From positions 546,001 to 610,000 of the forward strand of contig JACEVL010000162.1 of the NCBI GenBank assembly GCA_020284085.1: a DNA stretch of 64,000 nucleotides. The letters run 5' to 3'. This DNA is from Aporrectodea caliginosa (Eukaryota > Annelida > Clitellata > Crassiclitellata > Lumbricidae). Both the position numbers and the translations under genes were made by a program. The stretch's first letter is position 1. Each line of letters begins with the position of its first letter. Under the pieces are notes generated by a model. That model ran no database searches and was not told the origin of the DNA. It worked only from the letters and a program-made list of their open reading frames with translations. Positions 1-16,705 of the stretch are shown piece after piece.

Positions 1-164
1 TGACGATGAATCTGATTTCCGTTTTAGGTTAGACTGTTTGATGCCTTTCGGGCTCCAATAAACATCTCAAAAGCCATGGCTTCGTTTAACGTACCGCCTT
101 CCAAGACAGACGACATTAGTAGCTACTACTGTGAGTCGGACATCATCAGTTCTCGTAACATTAA

Positions 165-245
165 TTCATTCAGGTATTTATATAGCACCTCTTCAAGGAA
201 ACCACTCAGAGGTGCTCCCGACTCCAAACGTGATGTTTCTCGCAC
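165..245 (-). mobile_element. L2/SINE-type 3' tail fragment
   Basis: This short stretch reads on the minus strand as the 'cctctgagtggtttccttgaagaggtgctatataaat' type of 3' end that recurs through the window. It is a retroposon tail. The ORF crossing it has no protein features. Confidence 0.6.
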
Positions 246-267
246 TTTCAAGCTGCTCTATCTCATT

Positions 268-434
268 AGCTGACTTATCGTAAACATAATCTATAAATTT
301 CTACAGCGCCAAAAAATAGAGGTGGCGGGAACCAGCTTATTCAAACGGCGCTTAGTCAAACCGTAATCGATAGGTGGGGTGTGAGATCGGTTCCAGGTCA
401 ATATCCAAAGGGGTCAGGCAGGCAGACGGTTTGT
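268..434. repeat. Dispersed direct repeat, copy A
   Basis: A 167-bp segment beginning agctgacttatcgtaaa and ending ggcaggcagacggtttgt. It is nearly identical to 1935-2104. Both copies contain the word ctacagcgcc and a cggcgcttagtcaaa block. Copy A lies outside the inverted-repeat element at 559-2416 and copy B lies inside it. Confidence 0.85.
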
Positions 435-1370
435 ATAGCGCCGTAGCACAGCTGAGGCCGAAGGAAAGGGCACATTGCCTCCTCTTGCATTTTTTATATA
501 CTAGAACTTTAATTGACTAATGACCCCAATGACCAGGATTTTGCCAATGTGAAGTTGCCAGTAGGTTACAATACCCCATGTAGTAGTAAGTAGACATTAT
601 CTATTGGAGCAGAAGTGACCTAATTAATCACGTGACCTAATTACCTATAGACTGGTTCCCTGCTTTACATGGCGAATGTACGCTGGTTCCCTGTTTTACA
701 GTGGTAACCACAGACACCATATCAGTGAGTCATCCAGAAGAGTACTGCTCAGCCTACCAGGTCTTCACAGAAGACTGGGTGCCAGCCTACCAGTTCAAAG
801 TTCAAATGAGATCATCAACGGTGATTGTGCTGACGCTACCAGTTTTTTGACCTACGCGCTGACGCTGCCAATTTTTGCTCTACATACAAAGGTTCAAGGA
901 CGCTTAATAACCAGCCTACCACTGTCACATCTACTTTTGGAAGAGGAGGCATTCAATGGGAAGGCCCGCCCACTCGCGCACATATCATTACATATTCATT
1001 AGATACAATGTGTGGTTACAGCTGAGAGGCTTAGGTTTAGACACCCCCTTTGGGTGTGAGCCACAGCAGCTGCCTCCATTGGCGCTACAAGGGCTTTGAA
1101 TATTTTCTAAACACAAATTGAGTGTTTTTTTTGTTGTAATACACGCAATCAACATGCATATTGTTTTGGGCATTTCAATCTTAGCCATTTACACTGTAGG
1201 CGATTGCTTTTTGGAGTTTCTACAGGCATCCAATGAGCTTGCAACTCTGTGAATTATAGAATAAGGGCCTCATTAGGGATTGACGTCACACTCACACATA
1301 CTATCGACTATCTTTCAATGTCTATAATAATCTATCTACCAAACACGAAAAGATATGAATTTAATCAATC

Positions 1371-1376
1371 TTTATT
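1371..1376 (-). terminator. Poly(A) signal for the RING gene
   Basis: AATAAA on the minus strand, about 77 bases past the RING stop codon. The spacing suits a real 3' end. Confidence 0.55.
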
Positions 1377-1452
1377 GAAGCGAAACACAACATCAGTACT
1401 TTAAACAGTTACTCACACAAAAATTATGAAACAGATAGTCATTAAGACCAGT

Positions 1453-1743
1453 TTAAGCCATGTAAATTCGAACTGTTCCAAGCACTCGCTCATTGCACAA
1501 TGGGCAATTATCTAAAATGTCAGCACATTTTTCACAAGTTACAACATGCGTGCAAGGCAACGCCAGAATTTCTACGTTATTCGATTTGCAATTTCTACAA
1601 ATCACAGACGTCTTAAACTTTTCATTCTCAGTCTTAAAACGAGATAGACGGTAGACCCTTGAGTTCTCTTCGTTTCCTTCGGCTTCTGGTGTACAAATTT
1701 CACACAAACAGCGATAATTTCCACAGACATCAAACTGACAGCA
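1453..1743 (-). CDS. IAP-type C-terminal RING finger, partial gene
   Basis: The minus-strand frame ends with a C3HC4 RING of spacing C-x2-C-x11-C-x-H-x3-C-x2-C-x6-C-x2-C, followed by about 12 residues and a stop. This is the usual C-terminal E3 ubiquitin-ligase RING of inhibitor-of-apoptosis (BIRC) proteins and relatives. Upstream is a Cys-rich stretch (CCQFDVCGNYRCLCEIC) and a charged linker. No BIR domain is seen. The listed start follows a candidate acceptor (ATTCAG) that lacks a good pyrimidine tract. Just upstream another frame is open (beginning MFEQPSNDDCQSC) but ends in TGA near 1732. So this is either an internal splice or a frameshifted pseudogene. The RING motif itself is clear; whether it is expressed is unknown. 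Confidence 0.6.
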   Translation of the reverse strand, partial: CCQFDVCGNYRCLCEICTPEAEGNEENSRVYRLSRFKTENEKFKTSVICRNCKSNNVEILALPCTHVVTCEKCADILDNCPLCNERVLGTVRIYMA

Positions 1744-1770
1744 CTGAATACGACTCGTTTTCTTTCGACG

Positions 1771-1888
1771 GAGATGGCTTTAATATGTGCTCTTCACTCC
1801 CATCGACTTCGTCTACACAGCTTTGGCAATCATCGTTCGATGGCTGCTCAAACATCTGACGAAGTCGATGGGAAATGAAAGCCATCTC
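1771..1888. repeat. Imperfect inverted repeat
   Basis: A perfect 15-bp core (cccatcgacttcgtc, 1799-1813, against 1858-1872) and an outer 11-bp pair (gagatggcttt, 1771-1781, against 1878-1888) flank a spacer of about 45 bp. It lies where the two frames of the RING gene change over, so a local inverted duplication may have broken that gene. Confidence 0.8.
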
Positions 1889-1934
1889 AAGTCTATCTGT
1901 TTCAATACTGTCGATGATGATTGTGAAAGTCTGT

Positions 1935-2104
1935 AGCTGACTTATCGTAAATCTAATCTATAAATTTCTACAGCGCCCAAAAAGGGAAGTGGCGGGAACA
2001 AGCTTAATCAAACGGCGCTTAGTCAAAACGTAATCGATAGGTGGGGAGGGGTTAAATCGGTTCCAGGTCAAGATCCAAAGGGGTCAGGCAGGCAGACGGT
2101 TTGT
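1935..2104. repeat. Dispersed direct repeat, copy B
   Basis: Partner of 268-434. It continues into two direct copies of a 32-bp word (2105-2136 and 2150-2181). Confidence 0.85.
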
Positions 2105-2704
2105 GATGTAGGCACCTGCTGTGGCTCACACCCAAAGGGGTCTAAATTTGATGTAGGCACCTGCTGTGGCTCACACCCAAAAATAATTGCCACTTTGGAA
2201 GGGGAGGGGTAGGCACACGCACGCCCCCACCCAAGAAGTGCTTGGCCAAATTTAATTCCTTTGACCTGTACTTGGACTAGATTATGCTTCAAGCGGCAGT
2301 TGATGACGTCATAAGGTGGGCGTGGCTAAAATTGGTATTACTACTGGGAGTTAGTAAATGGGGTTACTACTGGGCTATAGTAATTGGGATTACTAATGGG
2401 GTATTGTAACCTACTGTTGCCTCCTCTTGAATTTAAGTCTCGCTACGTGCCTGATTGAGGGCACTGTGTATACAAGAGTTTAAAAAGTCAATGGCAGTCA
2501 TTTGATTGATTAATAAACTAGATAGGTTTTAAGTTGTGAGTTGAATGTCTCCAGGGATTCGTCCATTGTCGCTCAAAGGACGAAGAGCAGAGATTTAATG
2601 AGCGTCTCCCTACGTTCCTCTGTTTTGCATTAGACCATTAAATGAATAAATAAATCAGCACATGGCTATCTCATGCTAATAACTGATGGTATTCTGCCTT
2701 ACAG

Positions 2705-5322
2705 TTCTAAACGGAACGGTCAACCTAACAAATGATCTCATTGGGCCGGGATTCTCCTATCAGTGGCTCTGTACGACCGAGGAGCTTCGAGATGTCTCCA
2801 AGATCGAAAGACTTATCGGTGACGGCCATCCATTTGGTAACGTTCGCTTTAGCTCAGCTCTCTTGATAAGCCGAGCGCCTCTGAGGAGTGTCCTTTGAAA
2901 AGGCGAGATACAAAGACGCCATTACCAATAGCAATATGCTATCATTTAGTGTATTATAGGAGTCATTATTTTCAATGCACTATGTATGACTATTATGCTT
3001 GCTTAACACTGATTCCGGATTTTAACTCGCTTTTACGATCAATCGGCCGATGAAAGTAAGCAGAACAGAAACAATTCTATATCGCCGCTGTAATAGTACA
3101 TATATTGCCTCCTGTACCTGGTCTCTAAGATAACCGGACTTAGATATCTCTATTTGATACATCTGGACAAGCCCTGTGACTCTACACAACGCTCATGAAT
3201 AAGCTGGTGCCCCTTGCGCTCAGCTTTCAAATGGCGCGTTAGACATTTGGAGTTACAATAAAGATTACGATTCTTTAGATCAGATTATCTGGATTAGGGC
3301 CCAAACTAGATTAGATCTTAGATTCTAGCATAGACTGGATTAGAATATCGTAGGGCATGGATTAGATAAAGATTAGCTTACGAGTTGATTACTTTAAGCC
3401 GATGTTAAGCGCGAGTTGATACATATATGGGTTCTACATGCAGTTAGGCTGCAAAAATGGGAACATCTGCCAAATGTTATTTGTTGTTTCCTGTTCTGAA
3501 GGCGACTGCATGAAAGATACAGTATCTCCTAAGACACTGATACCATCCGCGAGAAACCAACTGTTTCCAGCAGCTTTCCTCTACTTCTCTTCTCTTCCTG
3601 CCTCCTTCTGTTTTCACAGTATCACTCGCAGCAGCAGCAGCAGAGAGAGTGAGGCATCCGGCATCCTATCCACGTCCATCAGCGTCGTAGTACTTTTACC
3701 CGGTCGTTCACCTGAAGTCCGTATCAAATGCATAACTGGTTGTTCTCGGCCGCACGCTAAGAGCAATCCCATATGGTTGGAAGGCGCGTGCATCAACTGC
3801 GGAGGAAATGCCGAACAACTAAGATATGCCTGGACTTTTACCTACGCACAGCAAAGTAACGCGCATCTTCGCAGTTTCAACTGGGCCGAAGATTCAGTGA
3901 CGGGTAACAGTCGCAGTTACGTTGTCGTCAATCCAGACAAGTTTATGAAGAGCATGGCGCAAGATCAGTTCTCTTTTACTTTGACAGGTAAGGCTGGAAA
4001 GATATCGATTCTAACTGTTATACCAGAATACTAAAATTTGTCATACTAATTTCATATTACTTTATTAATACTAATTTATTCATACTAATTTATTAATTTA
4101 TCTATTAATTTTGCTAATTTATTAATATTATTTATTAATTTATTAATACTAATTTATTTCACACTAATTTCATACTAGAATTTTCTTTCACTTAACAGGT
4201 AATGTGGAAAAGAATTGGAATATAATTTATCATAATATGCTAAAGTTTGTGGCACGGTTTCAGTTCGAGCGCTTGCCTTATAAGGTAGAGTTGGGGGTTC
4301 GATCCTTCCCTGAGACGGTTAGAGTGTAGGGACGGTGAGCAAGTCCTACACGCATAATTGTTCAGCGCCATCGACAGATCCTTTGAACCTTAGGCCAAAG
4401 ATATTGGTGTTTAATAACTACAGAGATAAATTGATTTTAATCTTCACAGGTAAAGCTGGGGGAGTTTTAATTTAATTGTTTTAGCATACTAGAATTGCTC
4501 TTTCACCTTTGCAATATAATTGTCAGAATTTATAACTGCTATGGCACGCCAGAATTGTTTTACGTTAAACATACAGTTGAAAGCGGTTATATAGGGCCTA
4601 TTAAATATGTTAGAGTTTGTTTTCACCGAAGCAGATAAAGTTGGAAATAAATTATAATTCAACTTGGTATGGCATGCTAGAACAGTGAAAGCCCGCAATA
4701 AGATACGGACTCAAGCCCTTCCTTTTCCTCCATATTTTTTAATTCTGGAAATTGATTTTTATATTACATATTTAAAAATCTGAAAATCATTTTTCTCGTG
4801 TTAAAACCTCAAGCTTTTCATGCATTTATAAAACTCAAAATCGTTCTACGTATTTGTAAACCTATATTCTATAGGTTTTTATTAAAACTTGGTAACAGAG
4901 CATTTGCGCTAATTTGGAACAAACTCCCGGACTTTATAATCCTCAATGTATCGATTTTCAAAACTAACCTTAAAAGATTTTTGTTTAAGATTTACTATGA
5001 TTGATTTTGCTGTTACGCTCTTTTGTGCAAGATTCCCATTTTGTTTAGGCGCGCTATAAATGACAGTCTAATAATAATAATAATATTCTGCCTTGTAGTA
5101 TCGCGAGAGGATCTGACGTCATCCGAAGCTTCGTTTCATTACCCGAAAGAGAAACCGGAATACGATGCACAGCGAAACCAGTCCGTACATACCTTGCTAA
5201 GAAAAGAGACAAATGCTACGAGCTGCAGACATTTGAGCAATGTGTTCCTTGTAGCCTCCGTTACTCTGGTTTGCTTCTCCTGTCAACCCCAGCAACCATG
5301 GTACAATACGTACTTCACATAA
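2705..5322 (+). CDS. REJ-domain (polycystin/egg-jelly receptor family) gene, 3' exons
   Basis: Three exons fit in phase: 2705-2836 (after ctgccttacag, donor gtaacg), 3502-3987 (after gttctgaag, donor gtaagg) and 5099-5322 (after ctgccttgtag, ending TAA). All junctions are phase 1. The second exon holds the REJ hallmark: PEVRIKCITGC, then IWLEGACINCGG, then a Trp and FSFTLT, matching the 'P-V-I-C..C / L-G-C-NC' pattern of PKD1, PKDREJ and sea urchin egg-jelly receptors. The first exon supplies the preceding Y-x-W-x-C segment. The last exon has a short hydrophobic run (NVFLVASVTLVCF) about 15 residues before the stop and no polycystin channel segments. Known REJ proteins are sperm or cell-surface receptors. 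A single-pass or truncated form is inferred here. Upstream exons are missing from the window. The 3502 acceptor is the least certain; 3620 has a better pyrimidine tract but breaks phase. Confidence 0.68.
4240..4400 (+). mobile_element. tRNA-headed SINE
   Basis: An A-box-like stretch (cagttcgagcgc) is followed about 35 bases later by a B box, GGTTCGATCC (4296-4305). It lies in the intron of the REJ gene. The tRNA-like part is degenerate and is not a tRNA gene. Confidence 0.6.
4730..5080 (+). mobile_element. LINE 3' fragment
   Basis: Residues GNRAFALIWNKLPD...FKTNLKRFLF before a stop at 5004 match the extreme C-terminus of CR1/L2-type ORF2 ('WN.LP ... FK..LK..LF'). The untranslated tail contains gcgctataaatgacag and ends in (ATA)n just before the last REJ exon. 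Confidence 0.7.
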
Positions 5323-5436
5323 TTCAGGTCCTATAGCGCCCAAAGGGTCTAGTGACTGTCTGGGGTTTTTGTATCACCGTCATTGTACGCCGTACGTGAT
5401 ATGTAAAAAAACTGGAAAACAATAATCGAACGAGAA

Positions 5437-5442
5437 AATAAA
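5437..5442 (+). terminator. Poly(A) signal of the REJ gene
   Basis: AATAAA lies 115 bases after the TAA at 5320-5322, followed by a GT/T-rich stretch (cagtgtcag...ctgttgtttt). It supports 5099-5322 as a genuine terminal exon. Confidence 0.6.
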
Positions 5443-6394
5443 CAGTGTCAGTTATGCGCAACTGTTGTTTTAATATTCCCACTGAATAACGATGAAATGC
5501 AACGCGGGTTTCTTTACAGACCTATAAACAGGAGTCCATCAGAAGCATAGTTCCGACTGCATGTATGTAAATGTAATGTAACTGTCAATGTAAATCTTCG
5601 AAATTTCTCAGCGTCGCACAAAAGCCGCGTCATGGAGACCAGCTTAACACCGGCACTATATCATATCAAGAGCGCAATGACCAGACTGCTTACTCGGTTC
5701 GTTCCGATGCCATACTGTCAGGTCGGAATCCGGATATAATTACGTACTGTGATGCATGTATCAAAGCATTTATATAGCGCATTTTGATCCTCGCAAAGCT
5801 CGCATGAGCGCTGCTTGCACGGCTGTCTATGTGGTCTAAACAAATGCGATTAAGGTAAAGAGAGAATGTGCATGTATGTAAGTGTAATGTAAATGTTAAT
5901 GTAATCGTAATTGTAATCTCCAAATTACTGATCAATTTAAGCAGTCTAATCTAATCCAATCTATAGTTTCTAATCAAACGAAGGAATCTAATCTAATCTA
6001 ATTTATGATCGAACGAAACACTTATCTATTGTAATATAATTTCTGATCAAATAAAATGAATCAAATGACGGAAGATTGTTCAAAGATTGTTCTCGATACA
6101 CGAGAAAGCCCGCCGAACTCGCAATTCATGTGTCGTAGAGAGGAAGCTGCAAATCCCCACAGGCAGCAGAGCATGGTTACCTATCAGTGACCAGGCTGAC
6201 TCGATGATAATGGAACATCTATGACCATCCCTTAAATTCCACGTTGGACAACCAGTCCTTTCTATCTTGAGTCTGTCTTGTGGGGTCGGGATCGCCTCTG
6301 GTGAGTCTTTCCTGTAGAGGCGCTACCTAAATGAATAATTACAATTACAGTCTGTCGTTGTCAGCGGAATGAGCGTAAGGTAAGCGTCGCTGGT
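5443..6394. other. Spacer without recognised gene
   Basis: AT-rich DNA with short repeats of 'aatctaatctaat' (5940-6030) and a retroposon tail (gcctctggtgagtctttcctgtagaggcgctac) at 6290-6335. No coding signal was seen. Confidence 0.5.
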
Positions 6395-11599
<5,205 letters not shown>

Positions 11600-11689
11600 T
11601 CTGTTGCTCTTCGACCGTTTCACGATGACCTGTATACTGCCTCCAGGAATCTTTGAGTCAGTCGGTTGATGCGCGTGCTGCGTGCATGC

Positions 11690-12350
11690 GAGGCCCGAGG
11701 GAGTGAGGGAGGGAGGGATTTCAGGGAGAGACGGAGAGACGGATGGACAGAGACAGCGAGAGACAGACTGAAAGAGAAGGAGAAGGAGGGAAAAGAGAGA
11801 AAGAGAGAGCCAGAAAGAGTTGATTAGATACAGAGAAAGAAAGAGAGACAGAAAGAGAGCAGGAGAAATAGAGGGAAAGACGGACGGACCTAGATGGATG
11901 GCTAGATAGAAGACTGCAGAGTTATACTACGTCTAGGCTGCTACGGTTTCAGGAAGAGAGGAAGGAGACCCACAAAAAGAGGCAAAAGACAGATATAGAC
12001 AGGGACAAAGATAATTACAAAGAAGTAGATTAAAACCGCAAACGTTGGTTTAAGTTTCGGTGAAAGTGTGGGGAAGAGAAAAGCAGATTATAATTATACA
12101 AGTAGACAGACAGAGATGTAGAGACAGATAGACAGACAGATAGACAGACAGAGACAATTCAAGATCGACAAGTATACACGAAAGACAGGGAACGATTGAT
12201 GCAGAGCCACAGAATGAAAGACAGACAGATAACGGCGAAGATTGACACAAATAGACACGGATATAGCGATAGCAGAGACAGGCACAGAAAGTGAAACATA
12301 GAGAGGGAGGAAGAGCAGAGTTACAGAGACAGAGATGAGATGCGTGCTGC
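11690..12350. repeat. Purine-rich (GA/GACAGA) tract
   Basis: Degenerate GAGAGA, GACAGA and AGAGGGA sequence immediately upstream of the signal-peptide exon of the minus-strand Cys-rich gene. It could be promoter-proximal, but no TATA box or initiator stands out. Confidence 0.7.
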
Positions 12351-12594
12351 AGGTGATGGAGACTGTTGACGTGGCAGCTGTAACGTGTAACGGATGCTGA
12401 TTAAGGCCTGGATGCTGCTGCAGAAACCATTGGCTCCGCATCATTTAGCAAGTTCATCCGAAATCTGGCCAAATGCTTAGGCAAACTTAGCCCGACTCGT
12501 AAAGTAGATTTTTCTCCCTGTCTGTTTAGGCACTGGTTGAGCATTTCTTTCGAACCCGTTGGGTAGATATGTATTGAGGAGCTATATAAATTTC

Positions 12595-12665
12595 ATTAAT
12601 TCATTCAGAGGACTTATATAGAGCCCCTCCAAGATAGCCTACTCAGAGGCTGCAATTTGGCATTG
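12595..12665 (-). mobile_element. L2/SINE-type tail
   Basis: Reads on the minus strand as 'gcctctgagtaggctatcttggaggggctctatataagt', ending in attcatt repeats. Confidence 0.6.
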
Positions 12666-12799
12666 CAACACATTACATGACACAAAATCACACTGCACGG
12701 CAATGTATTACATTATATTGCGCTGCTTTCATAGCTACCTACCACTGGGTCACCTACAGGGCACCTGCAAGCAACCATAGAGTTTTGCATATGGAGTCC

Positions 12800-13400
12800 C
12801 GCATCACCCCTCAATATGCCCCGTGAGGGCATATTGAGGGACTGAGGGATCTCCTTTGCCCCAATCATTACAGGACCGAGCGGGTAGACTCAATCAGGAT
12901 CCTGGGAGTCACAATTAAGGCTGATTTATGCATGTCATCACATCTGGACTCGTCTGTCGCCTCGGGCTCCTCGACTCTCTGCATTAAAATAAATAAGACG
13001 GCTTGGCTCGCACAGCCCTACATGAGGTGGCGAGGGCTACTCTACCATTGCTCATCTGATAATGTATTCCTCACCTGCATGGTGGAGATTTACGATCTCA
13101 AAAGATAAAGGATCGAACATTTCCTTGGTAGAGGGAAGCAGAGGTGGATTCCTCCCTGCAACAGCCTTTGGAGGGACGGAAATGGCCGAGATGGCTGATG
13201 ACCGGTTTCTTATGCCTATAAACAACAACCTCTGCCTTGTACTTCGTGGCCTGCCCCCCCCCCCGGCAGAACAACTATGACTTCCGGCGCCGGCCACATA
13301 ATGTTACTCTTCCTCCGAAGGATAACTCTAACTACATTTCCACGAATACTTTATAAAATGCATTCTGAATACTGTGTGACTCTGCGTACTAAAAGGAACT
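12800..13400 (+). mobile_element. LINE reverse-transcriptase C-terminal fragment
   Basis: In pieces it encodes RVDSIRILGVTIKADL, IAHLIMYSSPAWWRFT, GGFLPATAFGGTEMAEMADD and NNYDFRRRPHNVTLPP, matching the thumb and C-terminus of jockey/CR1-type ORF2. It is frameshifted. A perfect 14-bp hairpin (12808-12821 against 12827-12840) sits at its left edge. Confidence 0.8.
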
Positions 13401-13479
13401 GTTCCGCTAAAATGTTGAATGACGATATAATGTATTTAGTTGCGCTTTTTGTCAACTATAATTTATTATAGATGATCCA

Positions 13480-15950
13480 TTGTCGGTTGAAGTGCCGAAG
13501 GGAGCAGATGATGAATGTCTACCCACGTTCTACTATAGGACATGGGAGTTTTACTCTTTATTTACTTTCACATACGCCTCGATTAGGCCTAGACTAAGCC
13601 CGCCTTAGCAGCTCCTCCGCCTCCTCTCTCTGGTCTCTTTGGCAACAAGACTCATATCAACATTTGATATATCTGGACAACCCGTCTGACTCGACGCAGC
13701 GTTCGTGAATAAGCTGCGCGTAGAAGTGGCGCTTTAGAAATGCTGGAGTTTACAATTACAATTACAAGAGGCCTAACGGTCCACGATACACAAAGACTGC
13801 GCGTAGGCCGCCAAATAAAAAGCGTATAAGTCATTAAAATTGAACGGGAGAGTGAACAGAGTCTTTGGCAGAGGCTCAACTCTGTTAGGCATGAATCATT
13901 CTCTTAATACCATGCGACAATATTTGCCAGCATGGCAGACTATTTCAGACAGGCCCCTATTTCTTTCTTTCGGGCCTCGACATGCACTTAGTATTGTTCA
14001 GCATATATTTGCATAGGCCTGTGTATGGGGATTGACGACAACCCCGTTTGCAAGCGTTCAGCCTTAGTCGTTGCTAACTGCGCATGTGTTTGTGTATGTA
14101 TGTATGTATGCCTTGTAATTCTATGTATGTCTGTACATATGCATGTTTAATTATGTAAGCCATATGCCTGCTTTTCTGCCAACTGCCAAAGTCTTCTCTG
14201 CTTAGCTGTGGCTGGGCTGGGATCGCCTCTGAGTAGGCTCCTTGAAAGGGGCGCTATATAAATGCTCGGAATGAATGAATGAATATAGGCTACGTATGTA
14301 CGCATAATTGTCGTGAATGCATTACTACGTACATACGTACGCATGTACATACGTCTGTATGTATGTCTTATGTTTGTAAACATATTACTTTTTTGGTAGG
14401 CTATTTGGATCGGTAGTCCTGGGATGCGCCTATTCCGATTAATACCGATTAGTGCAAAATCCGGCCCGAACCGATTTTCGCTCGAATAATGGGATTTTCC
14501 ATAGTAAATACGTTCGTATTTATAATTATATGTATACTGTATGTGTATGTATGCCGCATGCATGTATTATATGGGTAGCGCAGTACTACGAAATGTGGTC
14601 GAAAACGTGGCGTTCTCGGAAATTGATTATAGCTGCACTGCGTGCAAACTAATCAGCATGAAGTAGTCAAGTGTGCGTTTAACCTTCACTGATTGATATA
14701 CCTGAATGAACAGCTAACTTCACAATAAACCCACAGTATACGACCCAACTGCAGCGCCATGACCACACTCTTGAAAGTTACTCATGTCTGGCAACAGCAG
14801 GGACTGTTGTAACCATGGCAGTAGATAAGTTGATTAGTTTGTTATATGGACACTTCATATAGCGCCTTTACATACCTTAACAGTGCAATGCTAAATGGAT
14901 AAAGCTAATTAAGGACAAAAGTTTCATCAATTATAAGCAAACAGTGCCCTGGCGAGCTCCCGCTCACACGTAGAACCCAGCTAAACTTAGACAGTCGTGA
15001 ACAGAGTGCTTTTTTACGGAGCTTTCAAAATGTGCCTTATTATAAATAATTTTTACATACATACATACATAAATACATGCATATAACTAAAAGATTTCAT
15101 ACTATAAACACATATACTAATATGCATGAATCCATTCAAGCATACATAAATATATACATACACACATGCATCATATATGTACATTGTACATACATACATT
15201 TAAATATACACTGGTAAATACATGAATGCACTCAGTCCTCTCCTGGCAGGGTAAAGAGACCGGTTGGTCTTAACCCATTACGGGTCGTGACATACATGCA
15301 TAAATGCATACATTACAAACATACATACATATGTTTTGAACATTCAATAGGCACATTGCAGTGTATGAGTGTGTCAGCTATGACTCTCAGTGATAACCCT
15401 AATATCATGACCTTCATGCGTTACGCTTTATTACATTACATCAGTAGCCTATCTGTATTTGCCAGAGAGTGATACGCCTAACATAAATCCACATACGATA
15501 TGTACGCATGCCTCTAGCTATTCTTCTAGCAGGCATTTATTCAACATACATGTACTATAGGCCTACCAACCAAATACGCAGGCCCACGCTCCTATAGAAC
15601 AACATTATAAACTATTGTATATAGGTGCACGATAACCGTATAAAATTACAAGGGCAATGACATAATCATATGAATGGATATCAAGGCACGTTATAAATAC
15701 ATAATGCATATGCATTGCAAAGTTATGTAACATTATTATAATTATATTAGGTCTAAATAAAGTATTTTATTTTATATTGAAATATTCATGAAATCTTATA
15801 CGAAGTACAATGTGAGACTGCAGAGCTGCAGATTACACACCGCATGTGTTTGCACATAATTAGTCTCCAATTCTTTATTATAATTGTGTTGTTTATATTA
15901 GCCCATAATTATTACTCTATATCCACGTTATTGTTTTGCTTTATATATGT
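13480..15950. other. Gene-free stretch
   Basis: Contains an L2/SINE tail at 14205-14290 (ccttgaaaggggcgctatataaatgctcgg then gaat repeats), a hAT-like word near 14420 (ctgggatgcgcctattccg), and loose CATA repeats at 15050-15330. No coding exon was recognised. Confidence 0.5.
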
Positions 15951-15952
15951 AA

Positions 15953-16700
15953 ACTAGCAGTTTTTACCCGGCGTTCGCCCGGGTTTTCCTCAGCGCCCGT
16001 GTATTTGAATTTAACGACATCTTCGTCAACGCCTGTGAATTTGAATTTAACGATATGAAAATTTTTCCTGTGTCCCACTGGCGAATTTACGCGCTGGTTT
16101 GAAATTTGTTTAATTGCAGCTCTATGTAATATATACTCCCATGCATTTGCTAGAATTCAATGGCATTGAAACTCTGACCACATCGAAACTTAAAATGTCC
16201 AAATTTCGGAATTTAAAGTAAATTTTGAGTTGAAATATAGTTGGGTTGAGATCTATAGAAATTCAAATGAAAACGTTCGTTAAAAATTTCGTATCGCTAA
16301 AGTGTTGCATTGGCGAATTTTTCAGTCCGATGACCTAGAAATTCTTCTGATGTTAAATCAACGGTCATCGTGATTGGTTGCGAATCAGAGCGTTGACCTA
16401 TATGCTACGTGTGACGTAAGATTGCATATTTAATTAGCATGCGTGACGTGGCCAAATGGCCTTACTATGGGACCGGTATTGAGATATAGCCTCGTGGAAA
16501 TTTAAAATGGCCATATATCGGCGTTTAAATAAAATTGCGAACTGAAAATAGTCGCGTTGAATTAGACGTTGCGTAATAATGTTTTGTATATTTTTTCAAA
16601 TCGCTAAACCGTTCCGTTTCGGAGCCTTTAGCCGGACAGCGAAACATACATACATACATACGGAAGGACATCGTAAACAGACTAAGAATTATAATAATTA
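15953..16700. mobile_element. Dispersed repeat with 'acccggcgttcgcccggg' head, copy 1
   Basis: Begins ctagcagtttttacccggcg and ends near a catacatacatacatacgg tail. A second copy in the same orientation starts at 16706. The head, together with a short tail of cata repeats and 'ggaaggaca', resembles short RTE-related retroposons, but the class is not certain. No ORF is present. Confidence 0.65.
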
Positions 16701-16705
16701 GGCCT

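Larger units (their letters stand above)
559..2416. mobile_element. Inverted-repeat DNA element carrying a RING ORF
   Basis: The ends are inverted copies of CAGTAGGTTACAATACCCCA (left 559-578, right 2397-2416), and both are bordered by TTGC (555-558 and 2417-2420). A second inverted pair lies inside: the 'gggtgtgagccacagcag' block near 1048-1065 is the reverse complement of two direct copies at 2105-2136 and 2150-2181. No transposase is visible, so it would be non-autonomous. It encloses a minus-strand RING reading frame with its own poly(A) signal. The superfamily is not assigned, because a 4-bp duplication does not settle it. It could instead be an old segmental inverted duplication. Confidence 0.55.

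Noticed and set aside
3620..3987. Alternative REJ exon start after ttttcacag
   Set aside because: Better pyrimidine tract, but phase does not join exon 2705-2836, and it would remove residues that resemble the REJ module. Left as a possible alternative acceptor.
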